From: Anaerolineales bacterium
GTDB taxonomy: Bacteria; Chloroflexota; Anaerolineae; Anaerolineales; Villigracilaceae
Direction: 5' to 3'
Assembly (NCBI GenBank): GCA_016932715.1
Contig: JAFGCG010000191.1
Coordinates: 1 to 64,000 of the forward strand
DNA length: 64,000 bases
The position numbers and the translations under genes were made by a program. The notes beneath the pieces are model-generated. The model made no database searches. It had not been told where the DNA came from and saw only the letters and a list, made by a program, of their open reading frames with translations. How positions within the stretch are numbered: position 1 is the first letter of the stretch; each line of letters opens with the position of its first letter. Shown here in pieces: positions 53,834 through 61,169 of the stretch.

Positions 53834-55327
53834 ATGTGTGGAATCGCTGGGGTCTTTCAACAACCAGCAAATCGAATTGTCAAAACAATGGTAAAGAATA
53901 TTTCTCATCGCGGACCCGATGGTCACGGCGTGATGGATATTCCAAATGGGACGCTGGGGCATACGCGTCTTGCCATCCTGGATGTGGAAGGCGGGCATCA
54001 GCCAATGGATTATCAGGACACGACGATCGTCTTCAATGGCGAAATCTACAATTATAGAGAGTTAAAGCGCAGGCACCTTGCCAGTTTACATGTGAAGACA
54101 CATTCGGATACGGAAGTACTGATCCACTTGTATCGAAAATTCGGGCCGAAATGTGTGGAGTTGCTGGATGGTATGTTTGCCTTTGCCATCCAGCATAACG
54201 GAGAAATATTCCTGGGGCGCGATCCGATTGGGATCAAGCCGCTTTACTATGGTACGAGCAGGGATGGAAAACGTTTTTTCTTTGCATCTGAGATCAAGGC
54301 ACTGATTGGGATGGTTGAAAGCATCAAAGAATTCCCGGCCGGGCACTGGTATCACTCGCGCCTTGGCTGGCAGAAATACTATCAACTCGAAGAAACGATC
54401 CATCCGTTCGATGGAACAGAAGATGAGGCATTGCCAGCCATCAGATCCACACTGCGCGCAGCGGTCTATAAACGCCTGCTTGCCGATGTGCCGGTTGGTG
54501 TGAGCCTGAGCGGCGGGCTGGACAGCAGTATCGTCACGACCTTGGCGCGTGAAGAGTCTGAAGAATTGCATTCCTTTGCGGTGGGCGTGCCGGGAAGTTC
54601 CGATCTGGCGGCTGCCCGGCACATGTCCAAATATCTCGATACGATCCACCACGAATACGTGTACAGCACGCAGGATATGGTCGAGATATTGCCCGAAGTC
54701 CTTTACCATCTCGAATCGTTTGACCCTGCGCTGGTGCGTAGTGCCATCCCGAATTATTTCCTTGCAAAGCTGGCTTCTGAGCATGTCAAGGTCATTCTCA
54801 CCGGCGAAGGCGCGGACGAAGTCTTTGCAGGATATGATTATCTGGCGAAATACGAAACATCTGACGGTTTGCAGGATGAAATGCTCTACATCACGAACGC
54901 GCTCCACAACACCAATTTGCAGCGCGCCGACCGCATGTCCATGGCGTTTGGATTGGAAGCGCGCGTGCCTTTCCTGGATGTTCAATCTGTTTCGCTTGCG
55001 ATGGGCATTCCTGCCGGCTGGAAGTTGCATCGTTCAAGAGCGCCGAAAGCGCTGCTACGCCAATCCTTTGTGGAAGACCTTCCTCTGGAGATTATCAATC
55101 GTCCCAAGGAAAAATTTTCGAAGGGCGCGGGTTCGTCCGATCTTATTACCCAATGTGCCGATGCTGAAATTTCAGATCAGGAGTTCTTATCGGAGCGGGA
55201 GCGCCTTAAGCAGGAATGGGACTACGAATTGCAGAACAAGGAAACGTTGTATTATTACAGGATGATACGCGAATTCTATGACGATGAATGGATCCTTCCC
55301 ACCATGGGAAAGAGCCGCAGTTTATAA
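53834..55327 (+). CDS. asnB: Asparagine synthase (glutamine-hydrolysing), intact paralogue
   Basis: The 497-residue protein is a complete class B asparagine synthetase: MCGIAG with Cys2, NGEIYNY, HSDTEVL, the PP-loop SGGLDSS near residue 225, GEGADEVFAGY and EARVPFLD. Ribosome site AAGGAG is seven bases before ATG 53834. The preceding gene is a degenerate sister, and the two share ITNALHNTNLQRADR-type blocks, so they may form a pair in which this one supplies ammonia or amidates and the other ligates. That pairing is inferred. Confidence 0.85.
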   Translation: MCGIAGVFQQPANRIVKTMVKNISHRGPDGHGVMDIPNGTLGHTRLAILDVEGGHQPMDYQDTTIVFNGEIYNYRELKRRHLASLHVKTHSDTEVLIHLYRKFGPKCVELLDGMFAFAIQHNGEIFLGRDPIGIKPLYYGTSRDGKRFFFASEIKALIGMVESIKEFPAGHWYHSRLGWQKYYQLEETIHPFDGTEDEALPAIRSTLRAAVYKRLLADVPVGVSLSGGLDSSIVTTLAREESEELHSFAVGVPGSSDLAAARHMSKYLDTIHHEYVYSTQDMVEILPEVLYHLESFDPALVRSAIPNYFLAKLASEHVKVILTGEGADEVFAGYDYLAKYETSDGLQDEMLYITNALHNTNLQRADRMSMAFGLEARVPFLDVQSVSLAMGIPAGWKLHRSRAPKALLRQSFVEDLPLEIINRPKEKFSKGAGSSDLITQCADAEISDQEFLSERERLKQEWDYELQNKETLYYYRMIREFYDDEWILPTMGKSRSL

Positions 55328-55335
55328 TCCACAGC

Positions 55336-55908
55336 ATGCAGACGTTTGATTGGTATACCTGGGTGATTTTGCCCCTCATTGTTTTCCTGGCACGCTTTGT
55401 CGACGTGTCACTGGGAACCATGCGTATCATCTTCCTCTCGCGAGGCAAGAAATATCTTGCTCCCCTGCTTGGTTTTGTAGAAGTGTTCATCTGGATCACG
55501 ATCGTATCCGAGATCGTACGCGGTGCTCACAACATTGTTGCCTATCTGGCATATGCCGGCGGGTTTGCGGTGGGGAATTATGCCGGCATGCTCCTCGAGG
55601 AGAGGCTGGCGATCGGGACTTTGGTGATACGCATCATCCTTTCTAAAAATGGATCCGCGCTGGTCGAGCGCCTGCGCGCGGAAGGCTACGGGGTCACATA
55701 TGTGGATGGACACGGTGCCAGCGGTCCTGTGATACTCGTTTACACGGTTGTGATGCGGAAGGAACTGGTGCGCATTGTTGACCTGATCAAGGAGGTTTGC
55801 CCCAAAGCCTTCTTTACCGTGGAGGAACTGCGCTCTGCGCAGCAGGGCATCTTCCCCATACGTTCCTCTTCACGATTGGATCGAATCACACGCAGGAAAT
55901 CAAGGTAA
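55336..55908 (+). CDS. UPF0316/DUF2179-like membrane protein
   Basis: The 190-residue protein has three hydrophobic segments (about residues 6-95) with RFVDVSLGTMRIIFLSRGKK, then a soluble domain with RIILSKNGSALVERLRAEGYGVTYVDGHGA, the DUF2179-like part. The family (UPF0316, YebE/YitT-like tails) is widespread and of unknown function. ATG 55336, nine bases after the previous stop, is chosen over an in-frame upstream ATG that overlaps that gene. It may share its transcript. Confidence 0.75.
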   Translation: MQTFDWYTWVILPLIVFLARFVDVSLGTMRIIFLSRGKKYLAPLLGFVEVFIWITIVSEIVRGAHNIVAYLAYAGGFAVGNYAGMLLEERLAIGTLVIRIILSKNGSALVERLRAEGYGVTYVDGHGASGPVILVYTVVMRKELVRIVDLIKEVCPKAFFTVEELRSAQQGIFPIRSSSRLDRITRRKSR

Positions 55909-55990
55909 AACGCTTTGACCCGGATGAGGCGATTGATTGGTATTACAGTGTAAAGTCGCGAGAAAGCTACACTGGCTTGAGTAGAATCTG

Positions 55991-56045
55991 CCAATCTGCG
56001 CTAATCTTCGCTGATTTTATTCGTGCAGATTGGCGAAGATTAGCG
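55991..56045. repeat. Interleaved complementary words of the AATCTGCG/CGAAGATTAGCG type
   Basis: CCAATCTGC (55991-55999) and CGCTAATCTTCG (55999-56010) are followed after 13-15 bases by their complements in the same order: GCAGATTGG (56025-56033), CGAAGATTAGCG (56034-56045). The two stems cannot coexist without a connecting loop, so they are alternative hairpins from imperfect tandem words. Confidence 0.75.
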
Positions 56046-56120
56046 GACTCTGACTCTGGCCTTACGAACCTTGCGCTGTAATATTAGTCGGTGTGGATAA
56101 ATCGGTGAGCCTGCCAAAAA

Positions 56121-56195
56121 TTCACCACCGAGTACATGGAGCGCACAGGGCTTTCCTTACTTTTCTCTGTAGACTCAGCGATCTCGGTGGTGAAA
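56121..56195. repeat. Inverted repeat with CACCACCGAG ends
   Basis: TTCACCACCGAG at about 56121 is exactly complementary to CTCGGTGGTGAA near 56182-56193, and imperfect GCGCACAGGG/CTCTGT words sit inside. It is the ACCGAG relative of the CACGAAG repeat at 36190. Confidence 0.7.
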
Positions 56196-56242
56196 ATCAG
56201 CCTGTCCTTTTAGCCGAAAACAATCCTTGCCGGCAGTTTTTG

Positions 56243-56251
56243 TGGTATAAA
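56243..56251 (+). promoter_or_regulatory. Extended -10 promoter TGGTATAAA
   Basis: GTTTTTGTGGTATAAAAATTA resembles the elements at 48223 and 49439. It would start a transcript of about 168 leader bases before the phosphorylase gene. Confidence 0.5.
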
Positions 56252-56425
56252 AATTACAGGGTTGATGTTTGGGGGCAAGCACAGGAAGAACCATGACCTG
56301 CTGAAACAACGCTCAATCAAAATACCGCCAGGATCATGAAATTTTCGTGATGGAGGAATGTCTTTGGCGGAGGTTTCGCCTGTACTTTTTATCGTTGGAT
56401 GCAAAATGGGTCCCGTTGGTCTTGC

Positions 56426-58165
56426 ATGATACAGTCTGAATTATCCACGATATATTCACACCTGATTGCGCTGTACGGCCAATTTACCGGCCCTGCGGTG
56501 TTCGAGCGTCTGGGCGCGATCCTGGAACGCTATCGCAAGCTGCCGGCATTTCAGGGGGGACAGGATCACCTCCTTTCCGAGCGCGACAGTGTTCTGATTA
56601 CCTATGGGGACCAGCTGCGCGAGCGGAATACCCGTCCCTTGCAGACCCTGAATAATTTTTGCGGGCAGTATCTTTCCGGATTGGTCAACAGCATCCATAT
56701 ATTGCCGTTCTTTCCATACTCTTCGGATGACGGGTTTTCAGTCAGCAATTATCGAGCGGTGAACCCCAGGTTCGGTCGCTGGGATGATGTGTCGCGCCTC
56801 GGTCGTCATTTTCGTTTGATGTTCGATGCGGTCATCAACCATATCTCCGTTCACCACGAGTGGTTCCAGGCGTTTTTGAGGGATGAGCTGCATTACCGGG
56901 ATTATTTCATTGTAGTGGATGGCGCCCCGGACCTCTCGCAAGTGGTCCGCCCGCGTGCCCAGCCGCTCCTCACCCGGTTCGATACAGACGCAGGTCCCAG
57001 ACAGGTATGGACGACATTCAGCGCAGACCAGGTCGATCTCAATTTTAAAAACCCTGAGGTACTCCTGGAGATCATCGATCTGCTCCTGTTCTACGTGGAG
57101 CAGGGCGCCCGACTCATTCGCCTGGACGCGATTGCCTACCTGTGGAAGGAGATTGGAACATCCTGTATTCATCTGCCGCAGACACATCGCATCGTCCGTC
57201 TCTTCCGCGCAGTGCTCGATGTCCTGGCGCCGCATGTCCTGCTGATTACGGAAACAAACGTTCCTCATCGCGACAACCTCTCCTATTTCGGCGACGGTGA
57301 AGATGAGGCACAGATGGTCTATAACTTTGCTTTGCCGCCGCTGGTCCTGCACACATTCTCCACCGGGAGCAGTGCTGCCCTGTCGAAATGGGCAGCGGAA
57401 TTGAGATTGCCTTCCCAGCGCACCACGTTTTTCAACTTCCTGGCGTCGCATGATGGGATCGGCATCAATCCCGCGCGCGGCATACTCTCCGACAGCGAAA
57501 TCGATAGGCTGGTCGAGCGCGCCGTTCGGCACGGCGGCCTGGTGTCCTACAAGGATGATCCGGGCGGCACGCCCGTCCCCTATGAACTCAACATCAATTA
57601 TTTCGATGCGCTCTCGCATCCGGGCGCGCACGAGTCTCTCAGCACGCAGGTGGACCGCTTCATGACCGCCCAGGCGATCATGCTGGCGCTGGTCGGTGTG
57701 CCGGGTATCTATTTTCACAGCCTGTTTGGATCGCGCGGCTGGCGCGCAGGCGTGGATCTGACCGGACGGAATCGCAGCCTCAATCGCCAGAAGTTCGAAC
57801 TCGCCGCGTTCGAACGCGAATTGATGGATGAGTCGTCCCTGCGGTATCAGGTCTTTAGCCGCTATGCCCAGCTGCTGGTCGCGCGCAGCGCTTCCTCAGC
57901 CTTTCACCCGCACGGGGGGCAGGAAGTGCTGGATTGCGGCGCAGCGATCTTCGCGTTGCTGCGTGTTTCTCCTGATGGAGATCAACGTGTGCTGTGCCTG
58001 CATAACATTTCGGACCAGGCTCAAAACGCGACGGTGAATTGGAAAGATGTTTTTCGCTTGTCTTCCAGGCAGGGTACCAACCTCATCGATCTGACAGATC
58101 ATTCCTTGAATGGCAGCCTGGCTTTACAGCCCTATCAAACTTTATGGTTAAGGATCAGGAAATGA
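56426..58165 (+). CDS. Glucosylglycerate phosphorylase-like GH13_18 enzyme
   Basis: The 579-residue protein is a GH13 subfamily 18 enzyme (sucrose/glucosylglycerate phosphorylase): INSI-type strand with INSIHILPFFPYSSDDGFS, FDAVINHIS, IRLDAIAYLWKE with nucleophile Asp near residue 234, LLITETNVPH with acid/base Glu near 275, and FLASHDGIG. GH13_18 phosphorylases cleave glucosides with phosphate to glucose 1-phosphate. The adjacent GH63 and GpgS genes make glucosylglycerate the likely substrate. ATG 56426 is preferred by comparison with family N-termini; an in-frame ATG at 56399 is possible. It overlaps the next gene by four bases. Confidence 0.8.
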   Translation: MIQSELSTIYSHLIALYGQFTGPAVFERLGAILERYRKLPAFQGGQDHLLSERDSVLITYGDQLRERNTRPLQTLNNFCGQYLSGLVNSIHILPFFPYSSDDGFSVSNYRAVNPRFGRWDDVSRLGRHFRLMFDAVINHISVHHEWFQAFLRDELHYRDYFIVVDGAPDLSQVVRPRAQPLLTRFDTDAGPRQVWTTFSADQVDLNFKNPEVLLEIIDLLLFYVEQGARLIRLDAIAYLWKEIGTSCIHLPQTHRIVRLFRAVLDVLAPHVLLITETNVPHRDNLSYFGDGEDEAQMVYNFALPPLVLHTFSTGSSAALSKWAAELRLPSQRTTFFNFLASHDGIGINPARGILSDSEIDRLVERAVRHGGLVSYKDDPGGTPVPYELNINYFDALSHPGAHESLSTQVDRFMTAQAIMLALVGVPGIYFHSLFGSRGWRAGVDLTGRNRSLNRQKFELAAFERELMDESSLRYQVFSRYAQLLVARSASSAFHPHGGQEVLDCGAAIFALLRVSPDGDQRVLCLHNISDQAQNATVNWKDVFRLSSRQGTNLIDLTDHSLNGSLALQPYQTLWLRIRK

Positions 58166-59940
58166 ATTTGGATATCGATTCAAGATATTTGAAGCTCCTC
58201 AAAGACCGGATCAATCTGCGCCAGATCCCCTTCAGTGACCGCGGCTCACGGCTGCTGATTTTTCAATCCGAGCAGCACCTCATTGTCCGGCTGGCGGAGC
58301 GCTGGTTCAAACGCGAGGGCCAGCTGGCTGCCTACCGGACGCGCGCGCCCCTGATCGATCAATGGGTCTTTACCGATGGAGGAGGCAAGCCTCTCGAACT
58401 CAAGCCAACGACGTACCCGCATCGGATCGATTTCGAAACCGCCATTGGAACATTCAGCCTGGCATTCGTGGATATCGAAACCGTGCTGCTCACCCTGCCG
58501 CCTGTCCAGTGTGCAATCAAGTTCAATGCCAATCTGGATAAGATTCAGACCGACCGGCGCGGCGGCGTGCTGCGCCTGACCGGGGATATCCGCCGCAATG
58601 TTGCGTATACGACCAATGCACACATCGTTCAGCATTCCACGACGGCTTTCGGCACCGACAACCAGATTGTCCACCTGTACCTGGATGCGACCGAGGGGGG
58701 CAAGTCGCTGCTGTTGAATATTACGCCTCGTCTGGGATTCAATCGCTACATTCCTGAACCCGCCAACGTGATGGAGGAGGCGGCGCAGCGCTGGCATGAC
58801 TGGTTCGCGAGCGCGCCGCAGGTGGAGCAGGCATATGAGGAACAATATTATTACGCCTGGTGGGTGATGCGCGCCGGTCTCATCTCCACGCGTTTCTATA
58901 CAACCCGGGAGGCGATGACGCCGTCTATGATCCACTATGTCGGCGTCTGGCAGTGGGATTCCTATTTCCATGCGCTGGCGTACCGCCACCTGGAGAAACG
59001 CCTGGCGCATGACCAGATCCGTATCGTGCTGGATCACCAGCGTGAAGACGGCATGATTCCCGATGCGATCCATGACGAGGGAGCAGTGACCCATATCGAT
59101 CATCCCATCGATGCCGATGTAACGAAACCGCCCCTGCTTGCCTGGGCGGCCTACAAACTCTTCGAGCAGGATGGCGACCGCGAGTTCCTGGATGAGATCT
59201 ACGAACCGATTGTGCGTTCGAACATCTGGTGGTTCGAGAACAACGACACGGATGGCAACGGCCTGTGCGAGTATCAGCACCCCTATTCTTCGGGGCTGGA
59301 CGACAGTCCATTGTGGGATGAGGGGATGCCGGTTGAATCGCCCGATCTCAATACCTATCTTTATCTCCAGCAGGAAGCCCTCGCGAAAATTGCGCGCGTG
59401 ATCGGCAAAGAGCAGGACGCGCAGATGTGGCGGGACCGGGCCGAAGCCATGGCGCGCCGCCTGGTCGATCTCGCCTGGGATGCCGGGAGCGGCCTCTTTT
59501 GGGCGCGCCGCAACGGGTCGCGCGTGAACGTTCGGACTCCCTTCAGCCTGTTCCCGTTGATCACGGGTCAGATGCCGCCCGAGATTTCCAGCCGGCTGGT
59601 TGCCCATCTCACCGATGAACGCCAGTTCTGGGCGCGCTATCCGGTCCCCACGGTTGCCATGGATGACCCAAAATACGACCCGCTGCTCATGTGGCGCGGA
59701 CCCACCTGGGTGAATGTCAATTACCTCCTGATCGAAGGTTTGCAGCGTTCGGGTTACCCTGACCTGGCGCGTGAGCTGCGCCGGCGCACGCTGGACCTGA
59801 TCTGCTGCCGCGACGATATTTATGAGTACTATCACCCGATGACAGGCGAGAATCCACCCAGGGCGGCTTCCATGTTTGGCTGGTCTTCGGCCGTGTTCAT
59901 TGACCTGGCGATCCAGGCTGCCCGGGAAAAAACGCAATGA
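58162..59940 (+). CDS. Glucosylglycerate/mannosylglycerate hydrolase-like GH63 enzyme
   Basis: The 592-residue protein has an N-terminal beta domain and an (alpha/alpha)6 barrel (about residues 230-590) with WQWDSYFHALAYRHLEK, QREDGMIPDAIHD, YSSGLDDSPLWDEG (general-acid Asp region) and MWRGPTWVNVNYLLIEGL. These are the GH63 mannosylglycerate/glucosylglycerate hydrolase features. It hydrolyses the solute to sugar and glycerate in the cytoplasm. The start overlaps the previous stop (ATGA) and an AGGATCAGGAA ribosome site is present. It overlaps the GT4 gene by four bases. Confidence 0.83.
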   Translation: MNLDIDSRYLKLLKDRINLRQIPFSDRGSRLLIFQSEQHLIVRLAERWFKREGQLAAYRTRAPLIDQWVFTDGGGKPLELKPTTYPHRIDFETAIGTFSLAFVDIETVLLTLPPVQCAIKFNANLDKIQTDRRGGVLRLTGDIRRNVAYTTNAHIVQHSTTAFGTDNQIVHLYLDATEGGKSLLLNITPRLGFNRYIPEPANVMEEAAQRWHDWFASAPQVEQAYEEQYYYAWWVMRAGLISTRFYTTREAMTPSMIHYVGVWQWDSYFHALAYRHLEKRLAHDQIRIVLDHQREDGMIPDAIHDEGAVTHIDHPIDADVTKPPLLAWAAYKLFEQDGDREFLDEIYEPIVRSNIWWFENNDTDGNGLCEYQHPYSSGLDDSPLWDEGMPVESPDLNTYLYLQQEALAKIARVIGKEQDAQMWRDRAEAMARRLVDLAWDAGSGLFWARRNGSRVNVRTPFSLFPLITGQMPPEISSRLVAHLTDERQFWARYPVPTVAMDDPKYDPLLMWRGPTWVNVNYLLIEGLQRSGYPDLARELRRRTLDLICCRDDIYEYYHPMTGENPPRAASMFGWSSAVFIDLAIQAAREKTQ

Positions 59941-61154
59941 AGAAGGTCGCTCTGTTGCATTACTCCGCGCCGCCCATCGTCGGCGGCGTCGAAAGTGTGC
60001 TGGGATACCAGGCGCGCCTGATGGCAGATGCCGGTCATCAGGTGCGGATTGTGGCGGGCCGCGGCGAGCAGACCGACCCGCGCATCCCCTTCATCCATCT
60101 TCCATTAACCGATTCGCGTCACCCTGAGATTCTCGAACTCAAAGCTGAGTTGGACCAGGGGCGCCTCCCCTCCGGGTTTGATGAACTGGTCGCGGCACTC
60201 CGCGCGCTGCTGGTCGAGGCTCTGGAGGATGTAGACATTCTGATCGCTCACAACGTTTGCTCGCTCAGCAAGAATCTTGCTCTGACCGCCGCGCTGCGGA
60301 ATCTCGCAGACCGCAATCCCCCGCGTATGATCTTGTGGCACCATGATCTGGCATGGACAACCCCGCGCTATCGGGCTGAACTCCATGATGGTTATCCGTG
60401 GGATCTGCTCAGGCAGGCCTGGCCCGGGGTGAGGCAGGTCACAGTCTCTGAAATGCGCCAGCGTGAGCTCGCCGAACTGTTCCAGATCGACCAGGACGAG
60501 ATCACGGTGATCCCCAATGGTGTGGATACAGCCAGGTTCCATAAACTTGAAAAGCAGACCAGTGACTATGTGAAGCAGCTGGACCTGCTCAACGCCGCTC
60601 CGCTGCTTCTGCTGCCTGTGCGGATTACGCCCCGAAAGAATATCGAATTGGCATTGCGTCTCTGTGCGAGCTTGCGGCGGCATTTCCCTGACATAAAGTT
60701 GATCGTCACCGGTCCCCTGGGACCGCACAATCCCGCAAATGTGAAATACTTCGAGAAACTGACTGCACTGCGCAAAGAGCTGGGAGTGGAGAACGCAGTC
60801 CGTTTTCTTGTCGAATTAACCTCAGAATACATCCCCGATGAAGTCATTTCGGATTTCTATCATCTTGCCGATGCCCTGTTCCTGCCCTCGCGCGAGGAGG
60901 GATTTGGTATCCCGATTCTGGAGGCAGGCTTTGCAGGCTTGCCGATCTTTTGCTCGGATATCCCTCCGCTGCGGGACCTGGGCGGTTCGAACGCAACTTA
61001 TTTTTCGCCGGATGCTGATCCCAGTGAGCTTGCGGACATCCTGGCGGATCGCCTTTCCTCCAATGCTGTCTTTCGGATGCGCACGCAGGTGCGCCGGCAG
61101 TATACGTGGGAACGTATTTACGCGCGCCAGATTGCGCCGCTGCTCACGGCGTGA
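59937..61154 (+). CDS. GT4 glycosyltransferase of the glucosylglycerate cluster
   Basis: The 405-residue GT-B protein carries PPIVGGVESVLGYQARLM at the N-terminus, ILWHHDLAWTTPRY, ITVIPNGVDTARFH and LPSREEGFGIPILEAGFAG with the EX7E glutamates. ATGA overlap places it in the operon between the GH63 gene and gpgS. In Rhodopirellula and Persephonella, GT4 enzymes add mannose to glucosyl-3-phosphoglycerate; that activity is one possibility here. No sequence signature seen settles this, and it could equally act on another acceptor. Confidence 0.7.
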   Translation: MKKVALLHYSAPPIVGGVESVLGYQARLMADAGHQVRIVAGRGEQTDPRIPFIHLPLTDSRHPEILELKAELDQGRLPSGFDELVAALRALLVEALEDVDILIAHNVCSLSKNLALTAALRNLADRNPPRMILWHHDLAWTTPRYRAELHDGYPWDLLRQAWPGVRQVTVSEMRQRELAELFQIDQDEITVIPNGVDTARFHKLEKQTSDYVKQLDLLNAAPLLLLPVRITPRKNIELALRLCASLRRHFPDIKLIVTGPLGPHNPANVKYFEKLTALRKELGVENAVRFLVELTSEYIPDEVISDFYHLADALFLPSREEGFGIPILEAGFAGLPIFCSDIPPLRDLGGSNATYFSPDADPSELADILADRLSSNAVFRMRTQVRRQYTWERIYARQIAPLLTA

Positions 61155-61169
61155 GTGTCAGGAGGTTGT

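Larger units (their letters stand above)
55909..56425. other. Repeat-rich spacer and long leader before the glucosylglycerate operon
   Basis: The gap of about 517 bases contains two inverted repeats (listed separately), then an extended -10 promoter and about 168 bases of leader. The leader has a weak hairpin at about 56333-56350 (ATCATGAAA and TTTCGTGAT) and short frames, one of which (ATG 56358) ends overlapping the next start codon. Confidence 0.6.

Noticed and set aside
55991-56045. An H-type pseudoknot from the interleaved words
   Set aside because: There are no bases left for the loops that must cross the stems, so both stems cannot form together.
56358-56429. A 23-codon leader frame ending in ATGA overlap with the phosphorylase start
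   Set aside because: GGAGG sits only one base before its ATG, the peptide has no regulatory codon run, and the overlap may be chance.
58246-59937. 563-codon open frame on the minus strand inside the GH63 gene
   Set aside because: It lies wholly opposite a strongly conserved hydrolase, has no homology-like motifs, and long antisense frames are expected in GC-rich codon use.
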